Origin: Acetobacterium woodii DSM 1030
GTDB taxonomy: Bacteria > Bacillota > Clostridia > Eubacteriales > Eubacteriaceae
Length of the DNA: 64,000 bases
Direction: 5' to 3'
Assembly (NCBI RefSeq): GCF_000247605.1
Contig: NC_016894.1
Coordinates: 1,451,732 to 1,515,731 of the forward strand
This document shows, piece after piece, positions 54,565-63,835 of the stretch. Position 1 is the stretch's first letter; every line of letters starts with the position of its first letter. The position numbers were made by a program, and so were the translations under genes. Under the pieces are notes generated by a model, which made no database searches, was not told the DNA's origin, and saw only the letters and a program-made list of their open reading frames with translations.

Positions 54565-56934
54565 ATGGATCAAAGAAGTTTAAAGGTCTTAGAATATCAT
54601 AAAATATTAAAAATTCTGGAAGACTATTGCGTCACCCAGGGGGGAAAGGAACAGGCCGGTCAGTTATTACCATTGGAAACTTTAACAGCCGTGAATCGCA
54701 GTCTTGATTTAACCAATGAAAGTTTGGGGATGATGCTTAGAAATGGCCGGCCCCCTTTGTCGGATGTGCCAAACACCAGTGATTATGTTAAACGCGCGGC
54801 AATTGGCTCAATGTTATCGATGAAGGAACTGCTTGCGATTGCGACGTTGCTTCGTATTTCCAGAGATATGGATAATTATTATCATGGCGATACCCAGATG
54901 GATACGCTCATTTTATTAAAAGATCTCTTTACATCACTGGAAACCTGTGAAGAACTCGAAAAGGAAATCAGTCGCAAGATATTGGGCCCGGAAGAAATGG
55001 CAGATAACGCTTCCCGGGAGCTCTCACGAATTCGTCGGGAGATGCAGTTTAAATATAAACGGATCAGTGAGAAACTCAACCACATGATCAGTTCGACTTC
55101 ATATGATAAAATGCTACAGGAAAAAATCGTCACGATTCGCAATAACCGTTATGTTATTCCGGTTAAGCAGGAATACCGTAGTCAGGTGCCGGGGATTGTT
55201 TTGGATAAGTCGGCCAGTGGGGCGACCTTGTTTATCGAACCGATAGCAGTGGTGGAATTAAATAATGATATCAAAATACTGGTAGCCGAAGAAGAACAGG
55301 AGATTGTTCGGATTCTCAAGGAACTTAGCCAAAATGTCGCCGACCAACGGGATGAAATTATTTGTAATTATGATATCCTGATCGATCTTGATTTTCAGTT
55401 TGCCAAAGGTAAATACGGGTTGGCAATTAACGGGGTAAAAACAGATGTGTCCGAAACGGGCAGGATTGCTTTATTGCGGGCAAAACATCCACTTATTCCG
55501 GATGAACAGGTTGTTGCCTCGGATATTTATTTTGAAGAAGAAATTGATACGATGGTCATTACCGGTCCCAATACCGGGGGAAAAACGGTATCCTTAAAAA
55601 CCATCGGTTTGTTGAATCTGATGGTACAGTCGGGACTTTTTATCCCGGTCCGCGAGGGCAGCAAAACGCGGATTTTCACTAATATTTTTGCCGATATTGG
55701 TGATGAACAAAGTATTGAACAAAACTTGAGCACCTTTTCTTCGCATATGACAAATATCGTCGAAATCATGAATAAAGCCGATCATGATTCTTTGGTGTTA
55801 TTTGATGAGTTAGGCGCCGGAACCGATCCGACCGAAGGGGCGGCCTTGGCTATTTCAATTCTTAATGCGTTGCATCTGCGCCATGTCACCAGCATTTCCA
55901 CGACGCACTATAGTGAACTTAAGGAATTTGCCCTGGTAACACCGGGGGTGGTCAATGCCAGTGTGGAATTTGATATCAAAACCTTGCGACCAACTTATCG
56001 GTTGTTGATTGGGGTGCCGGGAAAATCGAATGCTTTTGAAATCGCCGTTCGTCTGGGACTCGCTGAAACAGTGATCGAAAATGCAAAAGAATTAATCAAA
56101 AATGAGGCCATTCGGTTTGAAGAAACGCTGATTAAAATCGATGAAAAACGGCGCCGAACCGAAGCTGAACATGATGCCATCATTCGCTTAAAAAGAGATA
56201 CCGAAGAACTCAAACGACAGATGGATCGTGAAAAAGAACGATTTGACGAAGAAAAGCAGGTCTTAATCGCAAAAGCGCAAGAAGAAGCGATGGAAATCGT
56301 CAAGAAAACACGCGAAGAAACCGAAGCAATCTATCGGGAAATCAGAACCATTCAGGAAACCACCACCAATGCGGTTAAAGATAATAAAGAATTGGAAGCG
56401 ATTCGTAAGCGAATTAAAGAAAAAGAGAAAAACATTTATCAATTTGGCAATCAACCTAAAGAATATCAGGGTCAGGCCTTAGAAATGGATGACATCAGCA
56501 TTGGAATGAAGGTTTATATTAACAGTTTGCGTCGTGAAGGCGAAGTGATTAAGCTGATTCCCAATGAAAATAAAGCAATGGTCCAGTCAGAGATGATTAA
56601 ACTTAAGGTTGCGGTGGGCGATCTGGCCCGATCAGTGGCGTTGGCTAAGCCGCAAGAGAAAAAAGTGACTTACAAAAAGGTCGAACGTCATGTGATGGAG
56701 ACTAAATTGGATCTACGCGGAAAAAATGGTGAAGAGTCATTGTTTTTAGTGGACAAAATGATTGGGGATGCAATGCTTTCGGGAAACAAACAGATTGTCA
56801 TCGTCCACGGCAAAGGTACCGGCCGACTCCGCCAGATTATTCATGAATATCTCAAAGGAAATCCTTTAATTGAAGATTTTCGTTTGGGTGCGATGAATGA
56901 AGGTGGCTCCGGGGTGACGATTGTTAATCTTTAG
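54565..56934 (+). CDS. mutS2: Endonuclease MutS2
   Basis: A 789-residue MutS family protein. The ATPase domain shows ITGPNTGGKTVSLKTIGLL (Walker A), LVLFDELGAGTDPTEGAALA (Walker B) and STTHYSELKEFA. A charged coiled-coil (about residues 515-625) follows, then a C-terminal Smr nuclease domain with LDLRGKNGEESLFLVD and VIVHGKGTGRLR. MutS2 suppresses recombination or rescues collided ribosomes, depending on species. GAGGAG precedes ATG 54565; coupled to the U32 gene. Confidence 0.96.
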   Translation: MDQRSLKVLEYHKILKILEDYCVTQGGKEQAGQLLPLETLTAVNRSLDLTNESLGMMLRNGRPPLSDVPNTSDYVKRAAIGSMLSMKELLAIATLLRISRDMDNYYHGDTQMDTLILLKDLFTSLETCEELEKEISRKILGPEEMADNASRELSRIRREMQFKYKRISEKLNHMISSTSYDKMLQEKIVTIRNNRYVIPVKQEYRSQVPGIVLDKSASGATLFIEPIAVVELNNDIKILVAEEEQEIVRILKELSQNVADQRDEIICNYDILIDLDFQFAKGKYGLAINGVKTDVSETGRIALLRAKHPLIPDEQVVASDIYFEEEIDTMVITGPNTGGKTVSLKTIGLLNLMVQSGLFIPVREGSKTRIFTNIFADIGDEQSIEQNLSTFSSHMTNIVEIMNKADHDSLVLFDELGAGTDPTEGAALAISILNALHLRHVTSISTTHYSELKEFALVTPGVVNASVEFDIKTLRPTYRLLIGVPGKSNAFEIAVRLGLAETVIENAKELIKNEAIRFEETLIKIDEKRRRTEAEHDAIIRLKRDTEELKRQMDREKERFDEEKQVLIAKAQEEAMEIVKKTREETEAIYREIRTIQETTTNAVKDNKELEAIRKRIKEKEKNIYQFGNQPKEYQGQALEMDDISIGMKVYINSLRREGEVIKLIPNENKAMVQSEMIKLKVAVGDLARSVALAKPQEKKVTYKKVERHVMETKLDLRGKNGEESLFLVDKMIGDAMLSGNKQIVIVHGKGTGRLRQIIHEYLKGNPLIEDFRLGAMNEGGSGVTIVNL

Positions 56935-57002
56935 AAAGTCTGATCATTAAGCAGGAATGGTCCGCTGTATCGTCCTTTCGTAAAGGTGAAGTGAGTAAAA
57001 AA

Positions 57003-57031
57003 TTGACAGCGCTGCGGATTAATAATACAAT
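57003..57031 (+). promoter_or_regulatory. Promoter of dcd
   Basis: TTGACA (57003-57008), a 17-nt spacer and TACAAT (57026-57031) lie about 50 nt before the dcd start. Confidence 0.75.
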
Positions 57032-57081
57032 TAATGGGAAAATTTTGGAACGCATTGAATTTGGAAGTTATGGGAGGAAAG

Positions 57082-57615
57082 ATGATATTATCGGATAAAA
57101 CCATTTATAAATATTTAGAAAGTGGCGAACTGGTTATCGAACCATTAGAACCGGGACAGGTGCAGCCGGCATCGGTGGATATTCGTTTGGGAACCAGCTT
57201 TCTAAAGTTGGATGAAAATAATTTTGAAGCGATGTCGCTGACAGATGAGATTAAGTATATTTCGATGGAAGCGGATGAGATCATTATTCCTTCAAACTCT
57301 TTTTTATTGGCGACGACAATGGAATACATTAAGCTGCCGTGTAATTTGACGGCGTTTGTTGAAGGCCGCAGTTCGATTGGCCGAATGGGCTTATTTATTC
57401 AGAATGCGGGATGGGTTGATCCCGGCTTCGAGGGCGAAATTACCCTTGAACTTTATAATGCCAATCGGTTACCGATTAAACTGGAAAAAGGACGCCGAAT
57501 TTGTCAGTTGGTCTTTGCGCAAATGGATGATATGGCATTAAATCCCTATCAGGGTAAATATCAGGGGCAACGTTCAGCAGTTGGGAGTCGAATTTTTCTG
57601 GACGAGGAATGTTAG
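57082..57615 (+). CDS. dcd: dCTP deaminase
   Basis: A 177-residue dCTP deaminase/dUTPase family trimer-forming protein. QPASVDIRLGTSF, VEGRSSIGRMGLFIQNAGWVDPGFEGEITLEL and ICQLVFAQM are the family blocks; the glutamate in FEGEITLE is catalytic. GGGAGG fixes ATG 57082 rather than an upstream in-frame ATG. It supplies dUTP/dUMP for thymidylate synthesis. Confidence 0.94.
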   Translation: MILSDKTIYKYLESGELVIEPLEPGQVQPASVDIRLGTSFLKLDENNFEAMSLTDEIKYISMEADEIIIPSNSFLLATTMEYIKLPCNLTAFVEGRSSIGRMGLFIQNAGWVDPGFEGEITLELYNANRLPIKLEKGRRICQLVFAQMDDMALNPYQGKYQGQRSAVGSRIFLDEEC

Positions 57616-57660
57616 GCGGATTCAATAAAACATTGGTCTTGATGAGAGAAGGAACAAAAA

Positions 57661-58824
57661 ATGAAAGACATATATCTAGATAATGCCTCAACCACCAGGG
57701 TTCATCCCCAGGTTGCTGAAAAGATGATGGACGTTTTGGTGAATAATTACGGCAATCCTTCATCGCTTCATCGGTTGGGCATTCACGGGGAATTGGCGAT
57801 TAAAGAAGTAAGGTCATTAATTGCCCAAAATATCAAGTGTCAAGCCCAGGAGATCTATTTCACTTCCGGTGGGACCGAAGGAAATAATATGATTATCCAG
57901 GGGATTGTTGAAAATAAAAAGCGCAATAAAATGCGAATCATTACCTCGGCTATTGAACATCCATCGGTATTGGATGTCTTTACCTTTTATGAAAACCATC
58001 AAATTGAGGTGATTGTTTTAGGGGTGGACAGCCAGGGACACATTGATATGGACGAACTTAAAAATGCAGTTAACGAAGATACCATTCTGGTTAGTATGAT
58101 GGGGGTTAACAATGAGCTGGGGACGATTCAGAATCTGGCGGCGATCGGCAAGATCATCAAGTCAGTTAATCCCAACTGCATTTTTCACGCTGATTTTGTT
58201 CAGGGATTTATGAAAATACCGGTCGATGTTCAGGCTTGTCGTTTGGATGCTTTGACAATCTCCGGCCATAAAATTTTTGGCCCCAAAGGGATAGGTGCGG
58301 TTTATATCAAAAAAGGAACCGATATTAAACCGCTGATTCGCGGCGGTGGACAGGAAAACAACATGCGCTCGGGAACGGAAAATGTACCGGGCATCGTCGG
58401 TTTTGGTGAAGCGATCCGCTTAAGAAAGGATTGTTTTAACGATGAGTATGAGGCCGTTCGAGAGCTGCGAACATATTTTATTGAGACGATCACAGCGACA
58501 GTTGATGATATCAAAATAAACGGTGATCCAAACGGAAGTCCCTATATTTTGAACATTTCTTTTAATCGGGTGCGGGGTGAAGTGTTACTGCACAGTCTCG
58601 AAGCCAAAGGCATTTTTGTATCGACCGGTTCGGCTTGTTCTTCACATAAAAAAGAAAAACAATATGTACTTAAAGCCATTGGCTTGGCCGAAGAATATAA
58701 AGAAGGAACGATTCGGATCAGCTTTTCAAAAGATATTACCAAAAACGATGTCGATACCGCTGTCGCAGCGATCGCGGAGATTGTCCCAAGTTTGCGACTT
58801 TTGGTAAAACCAAGAAAAAAATAG
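57661..58824 (+). CDS. Cysteine desulfurase
   Basis: A 387-residue PLP enzyme that mobilises sulfur from cysteine. DNASTTRVHPQVAEKM, FTSGGTEGNNMII, TISGHKIFGPKGIGAVYI (PLP lysine) and GSACSSHKKEKQ (catalytic Cys) are present. Immediately followed by thiI, so it is likely the sulfur donor for 4-thiouridine formation in tRNA. Confidence 0.94.
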   Translation: MKDIYLDNASTTRVHPQVAEKMMDVLVNNYGNPSSLHRLGIHGELAIKEVRSLIAQNIKCQAQEIYFTSGGTEGNNMIIQGIVENKKRNKMRIITSAIEHPSVLDVFTFYENHQIEVIVLGVDSQGHIDMDELKNAVNEDTILVSMMGVNNELGTIQNLAAIGKIIKSVNPNCIFHADFVQGFMKIPVDVQACRLDALTISGHKIFGPKGIGAVYIKKGTDIKPLIRGGGQENNMRSGTENVPGIVGFGEAIRLRKDCFNDEYEAVRELRTYFIETITATVDDIKINGDPNGSPYILNISFNRVRGEVLLHSLEAKGIFVSTGSACSSHKKEKQYVLKAIGLAEEYKEGTIRISFSKDITKNDVDTAVAAIAEIVPSLRLLVKPRKK

Positions 58825-58845
58825 ATGACAGGAGCAAAAAAATTA

Positions 58846-60006
58846 ATGGAACATGTTATTCTGGTTCGCTACGGAGAGATTGCCTTAAAGGGATTAAACC
58901 GTAATTATTTTATCGAATTACTGGCGAAAAATATTAGAAATACCCTGCGGAGTGTGCCGTCGGCAAAGGTGAAAAAAATACAGGGACGATTGATTGTCAA
59001 TGTCAATGATGAAGATCTGAACCGGGCGATGGAACGGGTGCAAAAAGTTTTCGGGATTGTCTCGATTAGTCCGGCCATTGTTATTGACAGCAATATCGAA
59101 GTGATCGAAGAAAATGCGATAAAACAGGTGCGTGCGGCCGAAGGAATTAAAACCTTTAAGATCACCGCTAAACGGGGTGACAAAACATTCCCGATTAAAT
59201 CACCGGACTTATGTTGTCGCTTGGGTGAAGTGGTTTTGGATGCAGTGCCGGAAATTACGGTGGATATTCATAATCCCGATTTAAACCTCTGGGTTGAAGT
59301 TCGGGAACAAACCTATATGTACCACGAGTTTATTGCCGGTAACGGCGGTTTACCGGTGGGTTGCAGCGGAAAAGGCGCGTTACTCCTATCGGGTGGTATT
59401 GATAGTCCGGTGGCGGGATATCTGATGGCCAAGCGGGGCGTTGAAGTGATCGGCGTTTATTTTCATAGCTTTCCTTTCACCAGTGATCGGACCAAAGAAA
59501 AGGTTATCGATTTAGCTAAAATCATGAGTCAATATTGCGGTAAGATCAAACTATTTGTGGTGCCTTTTACGGAAGTTCAGACTAAGATTGTGGAACTGTG
59601 TCCGGAACGCCAAACAACCATTATCATGCGCCGTTACATGATGCGGATCGCTGAAATGATTGCCCGCAATGAAGAGGCGAAAGCCCTGATTACCGGAGAA
59701 AGTCTCGGTCAGGTTGCCAGTCAGACGATGGAAGGGCTGGCGGCTACCAATGCGGTAGCTGAACTACCGGTTTTCAGACCGCTGATTGGTTTTGATAAAA
59801 CCGAAATTGTGAAGATTGCCGAAACCATTGGCACCTTTGAAACCTCAATTCTGCCCTATGAGGATTGTTGCACGATCTTCGTGCCCAAGCATCCGGAAAC
59901 CAAACCTAAGGTTTCGGAAATGCTGCGCTCTGAAGAAAAGATTTCGGAAATGATGGTGCAGATGATGGCAACGGCGGTAGCCAATTCGGAAGTGGTTAAA
60001 CTTTAG
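58846..60006 (+). CDS. thiI: tRNA 4-thiouridine synthase ThiI
   Basis: A 386-residue ThiI. LVRYGEIALKGLNRNYF starts the NFLD/THUMP part, LLLSGGIDSPVAGYLMAKRG is the PP-loop, and ESLGQVASQTMEGLAA follows. There is no C-terminal rhodanese domain, as usual in Firmicutes, which rely on the adjacent cysteine desulfurase. AGGAG lies upstream of ATG 58846; the earlier in-frame ATG at 58825 overlaps the ribosome site. Confidence 0.95.
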   Translation: MEHVILVRYGEIALKGLNRNYFIELLAKNIRNTLRSVPSAKVKKIQGRLIVNVNDEDLNRAMERVQKVFGIVSISPAIVIDSNIEVIEENAIKQVRAAEGIKTFKITAKRGDKTFPIKSPDLCCRLGEVVLDAVPEITVDIHNPDLNLWVEVREQTYMYHEFIAGNGGLPVGCSGKGALLLSGGIDSPVAGYLMAKRGVEVIGVYFHSFPFTSDRTKEKVIDLAKIMSQYCGKIKLFVVPFTEVQTKIVELCPERQTTIIMRRYMMRIAEMIARNEEAKALITGESLGQVASQTMEGLAATNAVAELPVFRPLIGFDKTEIVKIAETIGTFETSILPYEDCCTIFVPKHPETKPKVSEMLRSEEKISEMMVQMMATAVANSEVVKL

Positions 60007-60017
60007 GAAAACTTAAA

Positions 60018-60039
60018 TAGCTGCCCGATTTGGCAGCTA
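60018..60039 (+). other. Hairpin shortly after thiI
   Basis: TAGCTGCC pairs with GGCAGCTA around a 6-nt loop, without a U-run. It occupies the same place relative to the type 2 palindrome as the hairpin at 24482. The 360-nt gap 60007-60366 holds this, the palindrome, a terminator and the hflX -10. Confidence 0.55.
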
Positions 60040-60061
60040 ATAAACAAGATGATTGATTTAA

Positions 60062-60201
60062 CGACCGTACCGATTAATTGTTAATCTGTTGTATGCACGC
60101 AATTCGGACAGTTGCAAGCAAAGCTTTGGTCAAAGACAGCTTTTTCGCTACAACTGTTCGCCTTGAAGCACACAACATGATCGAACAATTGGCGGTTCTT
60201 C
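60062..60201. repeat. Long imperfect palindrome, type 2, copy 2
   Basis: The left arm CGACCGTACCGATTAATTG and onwards pairs imperfectly with the right arm over about 50 nt. It shares CGTACCGA, TTAATC and TCGGACAG with copy 1 at 24529, and its centre has TCGGACAGTT and AACTGTTCGCC, close to the centre of the 171-bp element. Followed by GACAGTCTGA and a terminator, as in copy 1. Confidence 0.55.
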
Positions 60202-60222
60202 GTTATCTTTTTTGACAGTCTG

Positions 60223-60249
60223 AACCAGGCAATAATTTGCCTGGTTTTG
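60223..60249 (+). terminator. Intrinsic terminator upstream of hflX
   Basis: AACCAGGCAA pairs perfectly with TTGCCTGGTT, followed by T residues. An extended -10 (TGTTATAAT, 60250-60258) for hflX starts right after it. Confidence 0.75.
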
Positions 60250-60366
60250 TGTTATAATAGGGATACTATTTAGGCAATTATAAAAACTGAATATTAAGCC
60301 ACGATAGTTTGGTGGCAGGGGTTTTGCAAGCGCTTAAGATATTCTATAAATTAAAAGGAAAAAACG

Positions 60367-62181
60367 ATGGCAGATAATACTAAAAATGGCGTTCGCCAGA
60401 GCTATATCAAAGAACTGGAGGATCTGGTTGGTTATGAAATGGAAAACCAGGTTCTCTTGGATGAAAATATATTAGAAATAATGAAACGGTTAACGTTGGC
60501 GACTAAACGGGAAATTCTCATTTGTACCAATGAAAAAAACCGTATTCAGTGGGTGAATATTGGCGATGCCTCGACTGTTAATATCGGTAATGCCGAGATG
60601 GAATACCACGTTAAAACCTTAAATAAATACCGTGTGATACATACCCATCCCGGTGGTAATCCACGGTTATCGGCAGAGGATTTTTCAGCGGCCAAAAAAC
60701 AAAGTTTGCAATGTATTATTGCTATTGGTGTGGATGAAAAAATTCCCCTGGGTTACAGTATTGGCGTCCCGATTATTGAAGCAGAAACCATGGAATACGG
60801 GCAGGGACTTTTTAAAACTCTCAAAGAACTGAATAATTTTCCGCTGGAGCATTATATTCTCTTAGCAAATCGATTTATTAAAAACGATCCCCATAATAAA
60901 TTTGACGCGGAAGATGAAGAAGAACGGGCGCTGCTGATTGGTTTGGATCTGCCCGGCAATAAAGGGGTGGAGCTGGTTGATTCGATGGAAGAATTGCGAC
61001 AACTGGTAAAAACCGCCGGGGGAACGGTGCTTGAGCAGGTTTGCCAGGCCCGCAGTCAGATTGACAGCACTTTTTATGTGGGAAAAGGCAAACTGCAGGA
61101 ATTGATCAAGGTCATTCAGAACAATGATATTAATCTGATTGTCGCTAATGACGAGTTGAATTCGCGGCAAATTGCCAATATTGAGGCCGCAACAGGGACA
61201 AAAACGGTTGATCGAACAACGATTATTCTGGATATTTTCGCTCGGCATGCCAAAACAAAAGAAGGTAAATTACAGGTGGAATTGGCCCAGCAAAAATATC
61301 GGATGAGTCATTTAAAGGGGCTGGGAATTGTGATGTCGCGGACCGGTGGGGGAATTGGCACCCGGGGACCGGGCGAAAAAAAATTGGAAACCGATCGCCG
61401 GCATATTAGAAAGCAACTCGATGAGTTGGAAGCGCGAATCGAGCGAATCAACAGGAGCAATCAGATTAATGCATTGCAACGGCAAAAAAATAAGGTTAAA
61501 ACAATTGGTTTAATTGGTTATACCAACTCGGGAAAAAGCACCTTATTTAATCAGCTGACCCAAAGTGAGGTAATTACCAAAGATGGTTTGTTTATTACCT
61601 TGGATTCAACGCTACGAAAGGTTGATCCGGAGCAAGGTGATTATCTGGTATCCGATACCGTTGGTTTTATTGATAAACTGCCCCACGATTTGATTAAGGC
61701 CTTCAAAACGACTTTAATGGAAGTCGAAACGGCCGATTTATTGTTGCATGTGGTCGATCTGTCCAATCACAATTATGAAGCTCAAATAAGTGTTGTCAAT
61801 CAGGTTTTAGCTGATATTGGAGCCGGTCATAAAAAGGTAATGATGATTTATAATAAAATTGACAAACTGCCGCAAACTGAACGTGCCGCATTGTTATTAA
61901 AAAACCAGACCGCGAAGGAAACACAGGCGCTATATATTTCGGCCAAGGAGACGCTGGGAATGGCTTCTTTATTTGAAACTGTTAATTGGTTGTTAATTGG
62001 CGAAAAACGTCAAATAAAGCTGCTTATTCCTTATGACGATAATAAATCGTTGGCACTTCTTCATGAACTGAAAGTGGTTCAGGAAATTGACTATCAGGCC
62101 GCGGGGAATATGGTGACGATTGACATGACCGATGAGTTTCCAACACATCTTTTTGAGCAGTACCAGGTGAATGAGGACTAA
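60367..62181 (+). CDS. hflX: HflX GTPase with N-terminal JAMM-like domain
   Basis: A 604-residue GTPase, much longer than the ~430 residues of E. coli HflX. The C-terminal part is ordinary: GPGEKKLETDRRHIR, GYTNSGKSTLFNQL (G1), DTVGFIDKLP (G3) and NKID (G4). HflX splits stalled or stress-inactivated ribosomes. The first ~190 residues are extra; residues 92-105, HTHPGGNPRLSAED, fit the JAMM metal motif HxHx7Sx2D with a possible upstream glutamate. Activity of this domain is unproven. Long HflX forms are known in Clostridia, but I do not recall a described JAMM role. Confidence 0.92.
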   Translation: MADNTKNGVRQSYIKELEDLVGYEMENQVLLDENILEIMKRLTLATKREILICTNEKNRIQWVNIGDASTVNIGNAEMEYHVKTLNKYRVIHTHPGGNPRLSAEDFSAAKKQSLQCIIAIGVDEKIPLGYSIGVPIIEAETMEYGQGLFKTLKELNNFPLEHYILLANRFIKNDPHNKFDAEDEEERALLIGLDLPGNKGVELVDSMEELRQLVKTAGGTVLEQVCQARSQIDSTFYVGKGKLQELIKVIQNNDINLIVANDELNSRQIANIEAATGTKTVDRTTIILDIFARHAKTKEGKLQVELAQQKYRMSHLKGLGIVMSRTGGGIGTRGPGEKKLETDRRHIRKQLDELEARIERINRSNQINALQRQKNKVKTIGLIGYTNSGKSTLFNQLTQSEVITKDGLFITLDSTLRKVDPEQGDYLVSDTVGFIDKLPHDLIKAFKTTLMEVETADLLLHVVDLSNHNYEAQISVVNQVLADIGAGHKKVMMIYNKIDKLPQTERAALLLKNQTAKETQALYISAKETLGMASLFETVNWLLIGEKRQIKLLIPYDDNKSLALLHELKVVQEIDYQAAGNMVTIDMTDEFPTHLFEQYQVNED

Positions 62182-62184
62182 AAA

Positions 62185-62829
62185 ATGGATGATTATAAAA
62201 CCGTATTGATATCCGATGAAACCGAAATTGAAATCAAGAAGTCACGATTTATCAATCAGGTTTTTCATGTTGAAACTGAGGCCGAGGCTGAAGCGTTACT
62301 GGTTGAAATTCGCAAAAAGCATTATAAAGCGACCCATGTTTGTTGGGCGTATGTATTAAATACGAACCCCAAACGACAAAAAGCCAGTGACGATGGCGAA
62401 CCCTCCGGCACCGCCGGAAAACCAATTCTCGATGTGATTAATCATCGGGACCTTAAAGATGTGTTGATCGTAGTGGTTCGTTATTTTGGCGGAGTTAAAC
62501 TGGGGACCGGAGGGTTGATTCGGGCCTATGGTGGCGGTGCCGGCGATGTTCTTAATCAGTGTACGATGATAAAAAAACAGTTTTCGGATCAACTGGATCT
62601 AATCGTCAGTTATTCCAGTTACGGGAGCTTAAGTAATGGTTTGTTGGAAAAGGGTGTGATTCCGGTCAACGAAGATTTTGGCGAAAACGTAACCTTATCC
62701 TTTCAAATTCCAGTGGCCGATACGCACAGTTTTTTAGCCTGGGTTGAAGATCAAACCAGCGGAACCGCACAATTAATCATGCGGGAAGCGGCTTTTGTCG
62801 ATGTAGTCATTTCGAAAAATGAAAAATAA
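62185..62829 (+). CDS. YigZ/IMPACT family protein
   Basis: A 214-residue UPF0029 protein. KKSRFINQVFHVETEAEAEAL, THVCWAYVLN, SDDGEPSGTAGKPILDVI and VRYFGGVKLGTGGLIRAYGG are signature blocks. Related to yeast YIH1/IMPACT; possibly linked to translation or stress, function in bacteria uncertain. It starts 3 nt after the hflX stop, so probably co-transcribed. Confidence 0.92.
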   Translation: MDDYKTVLISDETEIEIKKSRFINQVFHVETEAEAEALLVEIRKKHYKATHVCWAYVLNTNPKRQKASDDGEPSGTAGKPILDVINHRDLKDVLIVVVRYFGGVKLGTGGLIRAYGGGAGDVLNQCTMIKKQFSDQLDLIVSYSSYGSLSNGLLEKGVIPVNEDFGENVTLSFQIPVADTHSFLAWVEDQTSGTAQLIMREAAFVDVVISKNEK

Positions 62830-63011
62830 GTGTAGGCAAAGATGGTTGTTGGAAAAAATTGACTTAAATAAGATCTTCGTTAGTTATATATCTAACAAGC
62901 GAAACCCTTTACAAAAGCTATTAAGTTGGATATAATTGCTATAGTAAAAAATTAATACTGCGTTTTAAATTAGTGTGAATACAATAATGTATTGTAGTTT
63001 AGAACAGAGAA

Positions 63012-63047
63012 TAAAAATATCGAAGGTGAATCTTTCGGTATTTTTTC
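63012..63047 (+). terminator. Intrinsic terminator after yigZ
   Basis: AAAAATATCGAAGG pairs with the CTTTCGGTATTTTT region, followed by a long T run. The 311-nt gap 62830-63140 also has a consensus -10 TATAAT at 63091 before vanZ and otherwise nothing recognised. Confidence 0.75.
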
Positions 63048-63140
63048 TTTTTTTTCATTAAATATCGTGGCACTTTAAAGGTTTATTGGTTATAATAGCA
63101 AGGCTTTATTAACATCAATTAACTGAGGGAAGGACAATGC

Positions 63141-63629
63141 ATGAGCAAAAACAATCGCGTTACTTTTCTATTTAAGCTGCTTTTGCTGGTTTATTTAGGA
63201 TTTTTAGGGATACTAACCTTATTACCAGATGCAAACAATATTACTTACGAAACCACGGTCAACCTGGTTCCGTTTTCGACCATCGATAACTTTTTTTACG
63301 ACATAATGGCCAATGGTTTTATTAATTGGGAATTTTTGTCAACCCGACCAACAAGTGTTCTGGATATTGTTGCTTATACTTTTACCGATTCATTTAAAAA
63401 TCTGGCCGGAAATGTGATTTTATTTATGCCACTGGGTTTATTATACCCACTGGCGCGGAAGAAAACGACCGGTTTTTTTCATGCCTTTGTGGTGATCTTC
63501 GGGACAACCTTTTCGATCGAACTCTTGCAATATCTTTTTTTGACCAGTCGGCGTGCCGATATTGATGATATTATTTTAAATCTGCTTGGCGGCATCATCG
63601 GTTATTTGATTTATAAATGGATTCAATAA
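63141..63629 (+). CDS. VanZ-family membrane protein
   Basis: A 162-residue protein with four membrane segments, including FKLLLLVYLGFLGILTLL, NLAGNVILFMPLGLLYPL and the C-terminal ILNLLGGIIGYLIYKW. VNLVPFSTI and the acidic DIDDIILN are typical of VanZ-like proteins, which in enterococci confer low-level teicoplanin resistance; most homologues have unknown roles. An overlapping ATG at 63137 is out of frame. Followed immediately by 171-bp element copy C. Confidence 0.87.
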   Translation: MSKNNRVTFLFKLLLLVYLGFLGILTLLPDANNITYETTVNLVPFSTIDNFFYDIMANGFINWEFLSTRPTSVLDIVAYTFTDSFKNLAGNVILFMPLGLLYPLARKKTTGFFHAFVVIFGTTFSIELLQYLFLTSRRADIDDIILNLLGGIIGYLIYKWIQ

Positions 63630-63639
63630 GGAATAGAAT

Positions 63640-63810
63640 TAGGCAATTGCGAAAATGCCGTGAGCTTTGGGCCCAGTTTCGCACGAAACAATTTCTACAC
63701 GGTACGGCGGACAGTTCGATGAACTGTTCGCCTACACGTTACAAAATTGTTTGTGAAAACTGCACCCAAAGCAACCGTTGTTCGATGTTTTTTAGTTTTG
63801 CAATTACCTA
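63640..63810. mobile_element. 171-bp MITE-like inverted-repeat element, copy C
   Basis: Inverted relative to copies A and B. Ends are TAGGCAATTGCGAAA and GCAATTACCTA. Flanked by the exact 10-bp direct repeat GGAATAGAAT at 63630-63639 and 63811-63820. The centre has ACAGTTCG/CGAACTGT-type pairing. It lies between vanZ and radA; the right repeat is 6 bp from the radA ribosome site. Confidence 0.87.
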
Positions 63811-63835
63811 GGAATAGAATTTATCAGGAGGAGTT

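Noticed and set aside
63137..63160. ATG at 63137 as the vanZ start
   Set aside because: It is out of frame with the membrane protein; ATG 63141 with AGGGAAGGA upstream gives the correct frame.
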